A DNA stretch of 6,083 nt, taken from contig JAUVGM010000156.1 of assembly GCA_030593785.1 (NCBI GenBank), forward strand, positions 1-6,083, written 5' to 3'. The DNA comes from Gammaproteobacteria bacterium (GTDB lineage Bacteria > Pseudomonadota > Gammaproteobacteria > UBA6429 > Thiohalophilaceae). Made by a program: the position numbers and the translations under genes. Of this stretch, positions 1 through 4,859 are shown one piece after another (the first letter of the stretch is position 1; the number at the start of each line of letters is the position of its first letter). The notes below the pieces were generated by a model. The model was not told where the DNA came from and searched no databases. It saw only the letters and a program-made list of their open reading frames with translations.

Positions 1-312
1 GAAAACGGTAAACTTACCGGTAAAGTGAAAGGCGATATTATTGATGGCCAAATGAAGGCTAAGTTATTAACACGGTTAGCTGCAGAAGAAGGTATTAGTA
101 CAGAGCAAGTAATTGCTGTTGGGGATGGTGCAAACGATTTACCAATGTTGGCGATTGCCGGATTAGGTATCGCATTCCATGCAAAACCCATCGTTAAAGA
201 ACAAGCATCGCACTCAATCACAAATCTTGGCCTGGATGCTATTTTATATTTGCTTGGCATGCGTGATCGAGAGCTGGCTGAACTTGAAAGTCTTAGCAGT
301 AGTACTAAGTAA
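1..312 (+). CDS. serB: Phosphoserine phosphatase, C-terminal part (5' end outside window)
   Basis: This is the last 103 codons of SerB, the HAD-superfamily enzyme that dephosphorylates O-phosphoserine in the final step of L-serine synthesis in the cytoplasm. The frame is open from base 1. Visible are the basic motif III region (KGDIIDGQMKAK, with the conserved Lys) and the Mg-binding motif IV GDGANDLPML at visible residues 41-50. The following segment, AGLGIAFHAKP, is a SerB hallmark also present in E. coli SerB. The N-terminal regulatory region and the nucleophile DxDxT motif lie outside the window. The C-terminus extends slightly past the E. coli end with a polar Ser/Glu-rich tail. tadA follows after 15 bases with no terminator, so the two are probably co-transcribed. 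Confidence 0.95.
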   Translation, partial: ENGKLTGKVKGDIIDGQMKAKLLTRLAAEEGISTEQVIAVGDGANDLPMLAIAGLGIAFHAKPIVKEQASHSITNLGLDAILYLLGMRDRELAELESLSSSTK

Positions 313-327
313 TTAGTTACCAGAAAT

Positions 328-819
328 ATGGATGATAATGTAGAACAGTCAGAGTTAGATATATTTTGGATGCAACATGCTTTGGAACTTGCGAAACAAG
401 CAGAGTCTGAAGGTGAAGTACCAGTAGGTGCGGTCGTTGTTCATGATGAACAAGTCATAGGTGAGGGCTGGAATAGTCCAATTAATGATAATGACCCAAC
501 AGCGCATGCCGAAATCATGGCGTTGCGATCTGCAGCAAAAAAAATCAATAACTATCGGTTACTGGATACGACCCTCTATGTAACATTAGAACCCTGTATT
601 ATGTGTACAGGTGCCATTACTCATTCGCGTGTTAAACGTGTTGTGTACGGCGCGACAGATCCTAAGGCGGGGGCAGCAGAAAGTGCCTTTGAAATTCTAG
701 GAACAGATTATTTGAACCATCAAGTTGAAGTTGCACGTGGTGTACTGGCATCTGAATGCGGTCAAATCCTTACGGATTTTTTTAGACGAAAACGAAAAGA
801 AAAAAAGCGAGATAAATAA
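328..819 (+). CDS. tadA: tRNA-specific adenosine deaminase TadA
   Basis: TadA deaminates A34 to inosine in the anticodon of tRNA-Arg(ACG), allowing decoding of CGN codons; it is usually essential. The 163-residue protein is one complete cytidine/deoxycytidylate-deaminase fold, about the family's normal length. The zinc site is intact: H60 and catalytic E62 in TAHAEIMAL, then C90 and C93 in EPCIMCTGA. Segments such as EVPVGAVVV, NYRLLD and the basic tail after FF match enterobacterial TadA. The start at 328 places the WMQHALELA helix at the position where E. coli TadA has WMRHALTLA; no strong Shine-Dalgarno is visible, consistent with coupling to serB upstream. Its TAA shares its last base with the next gene's ATG. 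Nothing suggests loss of function. Confidence 0.96.
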   Translation: MDDNVEQSELDIFWMQHALELAKQAESEGEVPVGAVVVHDEQVIGEGWNSPINDNDPTAHAEIMALRSAAKKINNYRLLDTTLYVTLEPCIMCTGAITHSRVKRVVYGATDPKAGAAESAFEILGTDYLNHQVEVARGVLASECGQILTDFFRRKRKEKKRDK

Positions 820-1778
820 TGCGGTTAGGAATTATTTTTATTATTACAAGTTTGTTGTTTGGCTGTAATGAAGCAGCGAAAACTATTTATCCTGCTACGG
901 ATGTAAAAATGGAACTAAAGCAAGTCTCTGAACATGTTTATTATGTACAGGGTAAAGCCGGTATAGCGACAGATAATGAAGGCTTTATTTCTAATGCTGG
1001 ATTTATTGTTACCGATGATGGTGTAGTCATTTTTGATACCTTGGGAACACCCTCATTAGCAAATTTATTATTAACAAAAATTCGCACTGTCACGAACAAA
1101 CCTATTATTAAAGTGATCGTGAGTCATTACCACGCGGATCACATTTATGGCTTACAGGTTTTTAAAGAGCAGGGTGCACAAATTATTGCCCCTAAAGGTG
1201 CAATGGAATATCTCAGTGAGTCTAAGAATGAAGAGCTTCTCGAATCACGTCGTTTTGAATTAGAGCCCTGGGTTAATGAAAGCACACAATTAGTAACACC
1301 TGATGTGATTGTTGAAAAACCTATGACGTTCTCGCATGGTGGTATCACTTTCACGCTTGATGTCTTGGGTGCTGCACACTCTGATGGCGACTTAACACTA
1401 TTTATCGAACCAGAAAACGTCTTTTTCTCTGGAGATATTATCTTTGAGGGGCGCGTTCCTTATTTAGGCGATGCCAATACTAAAAGATGGTTAGACACCT
1501 TAATCAAAATGGAAGTGGGTAAAATTGCCGCGTTAATTCCTGGTCATGGTCCTGCTGCTAAAAATCCTAACCCGGCTATAAGTGCAACTCGATCTTATCT
1601 CGCCAAGATTCGTACTGTGATGGCTGTAGCTGTTGAAAACATGGATGATTTTGCAGAAACGTATGATAAAACGGACTGGAGTGAATTTGAGAAGTTACCG
1701 GCATTTACAGAAGCAAATCGTCGTAATGCTTATCAGGTTTACTTATCGATGGAAGAAGAACTGGCGGAAGAAGAATAA
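819..1778 (+). CDS. Metallo-beta-lactamase-fold hydrolase, predicted lipoprotein (SoxH-like)
   Basis: This is a 319-residue metallo-beta-lactamase (MBL) superfamily protein with an N-terminal lipoprotein signal: basic MR, a hydrophobic stretch, and lipobox L13-F14-G15-C16. The mature protein should be lipid-anchored outside the cytoplasmic membrane; Asn follows the Cys, so the Asp inner-membrane retention signal is absent. The dinuclear metal site is complete: H103-Y-H105-A-D107-H108, H187 in GAAHSDGD, D206 in SGDIIF and H243 in PGHG. The bridging ligand is Asp, as in glyoxalase II and general MBL hydrolases, not the Cys of B1 beta-lactamases, so antibiotic resistance is not indicated. The pattern GFISNAGFIVTDDGVVIFDT resembles periplasmic SoxH / quinoprotein-relay zinc hydrolases; that subfamily call is from memory and tentative, and the substrate is unknown. 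The start is fixed by the one-base overlap with tadA (TAATG), implying translational coupling. A hairpin follows ten bases after the stop. Confidence 0.88.
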   Translation: MRLGIIFIITSLLFGCNEAAKTIYPATDVKMELKQVSEHVYYVQGKAGIATDNEGFISNAGFIVTDDGVVIFDTLGTPSLANLLLTKIRTVTNKPIIKVIVSHYHADHIYGLQVFKEQGAQIIAPKGAMEYLSESKNEELLESRRFELEPWVNESTQLVTPDVIVEKPMTFSHGGITFTLDVLGAAHSDGDLTLFIEPENVFFSGDIIFEGRVPYLGDANTKRWLDTLIKMEVGKIAALIPGHGPAAKNPNPAISATRSYLAKIRTVMAVAVENMDDFAETYDKTDWSEFEKLPAFTEANRRNAYQVYLSMEEELAEEE

Positions 1779-1787
1779 ATATTGAAA

Positions 1788-1826
1788 CGGACTGAATAGA
1801 ATTATTTAGTCCGATAAGAATTTTTT
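1788..1826. terminator. Rho-independent terminator between convergent genes
   Basis: An 11-bp stem (CGGACTGAATA at 1788-1798 against TATTTAGTCCG at 1803-1813, one G-U pair in the + strand RNA) has a 4-base loop GAAT. A T6 run lies at 1821-1826, seven bases past the stem. It sits ten bases after the hydrolase stop and just beyond the mltF stop on the other strand. The tract is better for the rightward transcript; the leftward side has only a weak T-rich stretch, so bidirectional use is possible but less sure. Confidence 0.75.
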
Positions 1827-1827
1827 A

Positions 1828-3225
1828 TTATAAAGCAGGTGAAACGTACGCCATTTTTGCTGTTTCTTTATTTCCTTTGGCTAAGTGCCAATGCAAAATA
1901 TCATAATAACTACGAATATTTTCAACATACTTAACCGGCTCATTGCCTCGAGCATAACCGTAACGTGTCTTTTTATACCAGCGTTTACGCTGCAATAACG
2001 GCAAGCTTTCTTTTACATCTACCCATTTATCAGGATTGCCACCGTTCTTTTTGGTAATAATACGAGCGTCTTGCAAGTGACCAAATCCGACATTATAAGA
2101 TGCAAGGGTAAACCAGAGTCGATCTTTATCATTCAGCTCATCTGAGAATTTTTCAAATAATTCGCTAATATATTGTGCTCCACCTTGAATACTTTGTTCT
2201 GGTACGGTGCGATCTTCAACGCCTAATTCTCTTGCGGTAGCATTGGTTAACATCATGATTCCTCGCACACCCGTTGGTGAAACGGCACGAGGATTCCAAT
2301 GTGATTCCTGATAAGCGATAGCTGCGAGTAATTGCCAATCTAAATCATTGACTTCAGCGGCATGCTCAAAACTTTCCTGATAACGCGGTAAACGATATCG
2401 AACATGGGCAAGATAAGTTGGTGTACCTGCGTATTGATACTTAGTGGCATGCTCATAGTGGCGCTTAATGAGCTGAGCTAGCTCACCTGATTTCTTGTAA
2501 GCAGCGAGGAATTTATTCGCTTCTAAATACAGAGAATTATCCCCTGTTTTAGAAAAGGCCCAGGCTAATTGCTGTGGCTTGGAAATATTAAAAGCAACAC
2601 CTAACTTGGGATGAAAGCGGCGAGTGAGTAATACTTCATTTGAATCGGCAATGGTAAAATCAATAACATTTTCGGCAACCAGCATCAGTAGCTCTGTCGT
2701 GCCAGCGTCTTTGTTTTCGTCCCAGCTTAAGCGAGGGTGTTTTTCTTTTAATTCTTTAAGTTTTTCAACGTGACTGCTATTGGCAATAACTTCCATCATG
2801 CCTTCAACGGCATCATCCATATTTTTTGGACGGGGGATACTGCGGTTATAAACCAACTGCTGTGTAATTGATTGGTAACTTGTTGAAAAAAGAAGTGTTT
2901 TTTCTCGTTCAGCAGTAACAGTTAAACCCGCTGCTGCAAAATCTACATCACCATCCTGAACTTTAGACAGCATATTATTTAAATTATCTTCAGTGCTTAT
3001 TTTTAACGAAACACCAAGATGGTCAGCAAATGCTTTTACGAGATCATATTCGAAGCCTTCAGCACCATTAGGTCCGGTAAAATAAGTAGTAGCAGCATTG
3101 CGCGTTAAAACGTGTAATACACCTGCATCTTGAATATGTTGCAAAGCCGGCTTTTGTGGCGCACAGGCATTAAGCACAATCAAAATGAGGGATAAACCGG
3201 CTATGTAGGGTAAAGATTTACGCAT
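1828..3225 (-). CDS. mltF: Membrane-bound lytic murein transglycosylase F
   Basis: MltF cleaves peptidoglycan glycan strands with formation of 1,6-anhydromuramyl ends, acting from the outer membrane. The 465-residue protein has a lipoprotein signal (lipobox L18-N19-A20-C21, then Ala, consistent with outer-membrane sorting). An extracellular solute-binding family 3 domain covers roughly residues 35-260 (GFEYDLVKAFADHLGV, FAAAGLTVTAEREKTLLFS), followed by a family 1 lytic transglycosylase (SLT) domain from about 285 to 445. The catalytic Glu is E307 in AYQESHWNP; the supporting SLT motifs are PTGVRGIMMLT (317-327), SYNVGFGH (376-383) and YVENIRSYY (433-441). Length and architecture are normal for the family. 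An AGGA ribosome site (3233-3236, minus strand) is well spaced from the ATG, supporting this start. The closeness to tadA, with opposite orientation, matches the E. coli arrangement. Confidence 0.95.
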   Translation of the reverse strand: MRKSLPYIAGLSLILIVLNACAPQKPALQHIQDAGVLHVLTRNAATTYFTGPNGAEGFEYDLVKAFADHLGVSLKISTEDNLNNMLSKVQDGDVDFAAAGLTVTAEREKTLLFSTSYQSITQQLVYNRSIPRPKNMDDAVEGMMEVIANSSHVEKLKELKEKHPRLSWDENKDAGTTELLMLVAENVIDFTIADSNEVLLTRRFHPKLGVAFNISKPQQLAWAFSKTGDNSLYLEANKFLAAYKKSGELAQLIKRHYEHATKYQYAGTPTYLAHVRYRLPRYQESFEHAAEVNDLDWQLLAAIAYQESHWNPRAVSPTGVRGIMMLTNATARELGVEDRTVPEQSIQGGAQYISELFEKFSDELNDKDRLWFTLASYNVGFGHLQDARIITKKNGGNPDKWVDVKESLPLLQRKRWYKKTRYGYARGNEPVKYVENIRSYYDILHWHLAKGNKETAKMAYVSPAL

Positions 3226-3346
3226 GATTAATTCCTGCTGTACTTCTATAACAATTAGCGGTAAATAATTTTAAAACTGAAGTAATAAATAAAGCGTGTC
3301 TTAAAATTTTACAATTAGTAGGAATTGCATCAGTGAAGACCAGAAT

Positions 3347-3352
3347 ATTATA
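3347..3352 (-). promoter_or_regulatory. Candidate -10 box for mltF
   Basis: On the minus strand this reads TATAAT, a perfect sigma-70 -10 hexamer, about 120 bases upstream of the mltF start. No good -35 hexamer lies 16-18 bases upstream; that space is occupied by the CRP-like palindrome at 3364-3379. The predicted transcript would begin near 3340. The match is real but the region is AT-rich, so chance is possible. Confidence 0.4.
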
Positions 3353-3363
3353 ACATTCTTATA

Positions 3364-3379
3364 TGTGACGCGCATCACA
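3364..3379. promoter_or_regulatory. CRP/Vfr-type binding site (TGTGA-N6-TCACA)
   Basis: The sequence TGTGACGCGCATCACA carries both half-sites of the CRP consensus perfectly, with the correct six-base spacer. It lies in the mltF-tRNA intergenic region, centred about 31 bases upstream of the predicted mltF transcription start, so it overlaps the -35 zone and does not sit at the classical -41.5 or -61.5 activator positions. Either the true start differs from the predicted one or the site represses. Function is inferred; the palindrome is seen. Confidence 0.55.
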
Positions 3380-3393
3380 CAAATGTCATGATT

Positions 3394-3418
3394 GGTTAAT
3401 AAATACGCAATATTAACC
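3394..3418. repeat. Operator-like inverted repeat GGTTAATA-N9-TATTAACC
   Basis: Two perfect 8-base arms, GGTTAATA (3394-3401) and TATTAACC (3411-3418), are separated by nine bases, 14 bases from the CRP-like site. There is no T tract, and arms one-and-a-half to two helical turns apart suit a dimeric regulator. I do not recognise the regulator. It could serve leftward mltF, the rightward tRNA, or be a relic of a gene formerly divergent from mltF. Confidence 0.45.
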
Positions 3419-3482
3419 GTGTGTAATGTAATGTTAATTGTTTGAATTGCTAAAGACGTTCATCTGGTTTAACCTTGCGCGG

Positions 3483-3516
3483 CCTCAAAATTACGAAATT
3501 TAGTGAATTTTTGAGG
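3483..3516. repeat. Hairpin immediately upstream of tRNA-Ser
   Basis: CCTCAAAA (3483-3490) pairs perfectly with TTTTGAGG (3509-3516), and TT/AA can extend the stem inward around one bulged T. The structure ends three bases before the mature tRNA 5' end. It could be a 5' leader hairpin of the precursor if transcription starts upstream. A weak promoter-like pair (TTGCGC at 3475, TTTAGT at 3499) would instead put it within the promoter. The pairing is seen; the role is not known. Confidence 0.4.
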
Positions 3517-3519
3517 TTT

Positions 3520-3609
3520 GGAGAAGTGTCCGAGTGGCTTAAGGAGCACGCTTGGAAAGCGTGTGTAGGTTTATCCCTACCGAGGGTTCGAATCCCTCCT
3601 TCTCCGCCA
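3520..3609 (+). tRNA. tRNA-Ser (anticodon GGA)
   Basis: This is a complete class II tRNA of 90 bases with encoded CCA (3607-3609). The acceptor stem is GGAGAAG (3520-3526) against CTTCTCC (3599-3605), with discriminator G3606. The anticodon stem CACGC/GCGTG encloses loop TTGGAAA, giving anticodon GGA at 3554-3556, which reads UCC and UCU serine codons. The long variable arm (GTAGG...CCTAC) is the serine identity feature. The T arm is GAGGG-TTCGAAT-CCCTC at 3582-3598. No base that would break a stem was seen, so it should be functional. tRNA-Ser 3' ends are common integration targets, relevant to the repeats downstream. Confidence 0.97.
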
Positions 3610-3623
3610 TTAAACATTAAAAG

Positions 3624-3645
3624 AGAACCTGTTGGTTCTTTTTTT
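3624..3645 (+). terminator. Rho-independent terminator of tRNA-Ser
   Basis: The stem AGAACC (3624-3629) / GGTTCT (3634-3639) has loop TGTT and runs straight into a T7 tract (3639-3645). Flanking A residues can pair with the T tract and extend the stem. It begins 14 bases after the tRNA CCA. Confidence 0.88.
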
Positions 3646-3689
3646 ATGCCTGTTCAAAACACATTCGAATCCGAGAAATATATTAAGGT

Positions 3690-3781
3690 GGTTCGATATG
3701 GGGGTTGAGCACCCATTAATGCCGAAGCGCAGCGTAGGCAGACCGAAGGGTGAGGCCGATAGGATGAATAATCCCTCCGAA
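3690..3781 (+). repeat. Structured repeat, copy A
   Basis: This is one of two diverged direct copies (the other is at 4625-4722). Shared blocks, in order, are GGTTCGATA, a GGG run, GAGCA, CCGAAGCG, GTAGG, CCGAAGGG, GAGGCCGATA and TGAATAATCCCTCC. It can fold: TGCC (3720-3723) pairs with GGCA (3737-3740) around an inner GCG/CGT stem with loop CAG, then ACC/GGT (3742-3751) forms a GAAG-loop hairpin. The ends can pair weakly through TTCG/CGAA. It sits 13 bases beyond the stop of the secreted-protein gene on the minus strand and 44 bases after the tRNA terminator. There is no plausible ORF inside. I do not recognise a named family; it could be a small non-coding RNA, a MITE-like dispersed repeat or a recombination site. 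Confidence 0.75.
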
Positions 3782-3793
3782 AAGATTAAAATG

Positions 3794-4348
3794 TTATAAA
3801 TAAGTAGAGGTACAATTTAAACTGGGTAGCTCTTTACAACTTTTTGCTCCCTTTTCTTTTAAAATAGTATATATCTTTCGCCATTTCTTTCTCCTGGTAG
3901 GATGCGCTATCTTATACTTATATCTAATATAATCTTTAACAGTACTTATATTTCCATCATCATCCTTAAATGCATGATTGAGATCGATTCCGTAATTAGC
4001 GAGTTGGACAAAATCATCAAGATCCCATCTTAATGCATAATAAAGAGGAGTTGATCCCACACACTTAACTTTAAAAAAATAATGCTTATTCCACTGTTCT
4101 TTTGTAATGCCTGCATTTTTAATTAGAATATCCATATATTTTCCATGTCGTTGACTATTATCAACCTTCATTGTTTCACAGAGATTTAGTACGTCATTCC
4201 TTGAGAACATTCTCTTTTTTTTCTTATTTACCTTTACAAACTTTTGATCATTTTCATAAATCTCTACAGTACCTTCGGCGGATACCTGAGTGGCAGTAAG
4301 CGATAATATAGATATAAATAACAAAACGTATCGAGACAAAAAATTCAT
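3794..4348 (-). CDS. Small secreted protein with ankyrin-like segment, function unknown
   Basis: The protein is 184 residues with a Sec signal peptide: a hydrophobic core at about residues 7-20 and likely cleavage after V-S-A24. Residues about 98-141 resemble one degenerate ankyrin repeat plus the start of another (STPLYYALRWDLDDF, then LANYGIDLN and DGNISTVKDYI). A lysine-rich patch (39-46) and four cysteines (57, 96, 171, 179) suggest a basic periplasmic or exported protein with possible disulfides. A longer frame opens at a GTG at 4402, but the ATG at 4348 is preferred: GGAG lies five bases upstream (4354-4357) and it puts the signal peptide at the N-terminus. Sampled stretches are about 22-32 % G+C, against roughly 38 % in a sampled mltF stretch, suggesting transfer. 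It is the only gene between repeat copies A and B. I do not recognise the family beyond the ankyrin-like feature; a role in interaction with another protein is inference only. Confidence 0.75.
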   Translation of the reverse strand: MNFLSRYVLLFISILSLTATQVSAEGTVEIYENDQKFVKVNKKKKRMFSRNDVLNLCETMKVDNSQRHGKYMDILIKNAGITKEQWNKHYFFKVKCVGSTPLYYALRWDLDDFVQLANYGIDLNHAFKDDDGNISTVKDYIRYKYKIAHPTRRKKWRKIYTILKEKGAKSCKELPSLNCTSTYL

Positions 4349-4525
4349 AAACTCTCCACTTAAAAAATTAGCTTTTATGCTGTATCGGCAACTTAAAGGC
4401 ACAAAGCCTTAGAAAATTAATTGGAAAAGCAAGTAAGCATTTTAGTATTGGGAAATAAAGAGATCATAAAATACTTAACTACCTCTTTGAAAGAATAGCC
4501 ACTGAAGGTGTTATTTGCTTTTCGT

Positions 4526-4606
4526 AGGTTCGAATTTATTCGAACGCGGTGTGTTTATCAACCACTATTCTTGATTTGACCTCGGATTTTGAATGAATTC
4601 GAACCT
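4526..4606. repeat. Spaced 11-bp inverted repeat AGGTTCGAATT / AATTCGAACCT
   Basis: The arms at 4526-4536 and 4596-4606 are perfect reverse complements separated by 59 bases. The left arm overlaps the 18-bp palindrome, so three TTCGAA cores share this 81-base stretch, ending 18 bases before repeat copy B. No open reading frame of note lies between the arms. The arrangement resembles multiple binding sites for one dimeric protein, but that is inference. Confidence 0.5.
4528..4545. repeat. Perfect palindrome GTTCGAAT-TT-ATTCGAAC
   Basis: Two perfect 8-base arms are separated by two bases. No T tract follows, so it is not a terminator. The arm GTTCGAAT is identical to eight bases of the tRNA-Ser T arm (3586-3593). 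It may be a protein-binding or recombination site; its function is unknown. Confidence 0.6.
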
Positions 4607-4624
4607 TTGATATAAAGTAAGCTG

Positions 4625-4722
4625 GGTTCGATACGGGTGTGGAGCAACCGTGAACACCGAAGCGTTAGTGTAGGTGGCCCCGAAGGGAGGGAGGCCGATA
4701 GCCTGAATAATCCCTCCCGTAT
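4625..4722 (+). repeat. Structured repeat, copy B
   Basis: This is the second, longer copy, in the same orientation as copy A. Its ends pair well: ATACGGG (4631-4637) with CCCGTAT (4716-4722), seven perfect base pairs closing the whole element. Inside, CACC (4655-4658) pairs with GGTG (4673-4676), replacing the TGCC/GGCA of copy A with pairing kept, and a CC-GAAG-GG hairpin follows (4680-4687). Outer GGCC (4676-4679) and GGCC (4692-4695) can also pair. Its right edge lies two bases from the stop codon of the FlhB-like remnant on the minus strand, so it could fold in that transcript's 3' end. Family not recognised. Confidence 0.75.
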
Positions 4723-4724
4723 TA

Positions 4725-4859
4725 TCAGTTTGCCTCAAACCCCTTAGGGATTTTCCCTTTCATCATATACGCAAAGGCAATGACCTCGGCTACTGCGAGA
4801 TATAGTATTTCCGGGATTTCTTCGCCAAGTTCCAGCGTTGATAATAAGGTTGCTGCTTT
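4725..4859 (-). pseudogene. C-terminal remnant of FlhB-like export-switch protein
   Basis: On the minus strand, an open frame of about 43 codons ends at TGA (4725-4727). It includes TLLSTLELGEEIPE, then LYLAVAEVIAFAYMMKGK. This matches the end of the cytoplasmic FlhB/EscU/YscU/HrcU-family domain, where family members read like LL.QL.L...IP.ELY..VAE.LAF.Y. Small stand-alone homologues (FhlB type) run about 90-100 residues and often sit near flagellar genes. The first 50-60 residues are missing: upstream, the frame runs only a short way into the GGDEF-EAL gene before a stop, with no ATG. The cut falls at about 4857-4860, where the stop codon of that gene (4858-4860) overlaps the fragment in another frame. 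I read it as a gene truncated by rearrangement. It is unlikely to be expressed, as no start is visible. Confidence 0.72.

Larger units (their letters stand above)
4349..4624. other. Non-coding stretch upstream of the secreted-protein gene
   Basis: About 275 bases without a convincing gene. It must hold the leftward promoter of the secreted-protein gene, but no good -35/-10 pair stands out. A short stem AAGGC/GCCTT lies at 4396-4410. The right part (4526-4606) holds the TTCGAA-centred inverted repeats annotated separately. Base composition is AT-rich like the adjoining gene. I see no tRNA or integrase fragment in it. Confidence 0.5.

Noticed and set aside
1145..1354. Leftward ORF of 69 codons inside the MBL hydrolase gene
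   Set aside because: It is an antisense shadow of a well-supported gene whose metal-binding motifs lie in the other frame.
819..1778. Beta-lactamase resistance gene
   Set aside because: The bridging metal ligand is Asp206 in SGD, not the Cys of B1 enzymes, and the overall pattern fits general MBL hydrolases.
3475..3708. Rightward ORF of 77 codons across the tRNA gene
   Set aside because: It reads straight through tRNA-Ser and its terminator; the peptide is a translation of tRNA sequence with no domain or ribosome site.
4349..4402. N-terminal extension of the secreted protein from the GTG at 4402
   Set aside because: It would bury the signal peptide 18 residues in and lacks a ribosome site, whereas the ATG at 4348 has GGAG five bases upstream.
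3690..4722. Integron attC sites and gene cassette array
   Set aside because: The gene-then-repeat layout and one GTTGAGC match to GTTRRRY in copy A suggested it, but copy B reads GTGGAGC there, the motif is not at the element end, no paired RYYYAAC site is placed correctly, and no integrase is visible.
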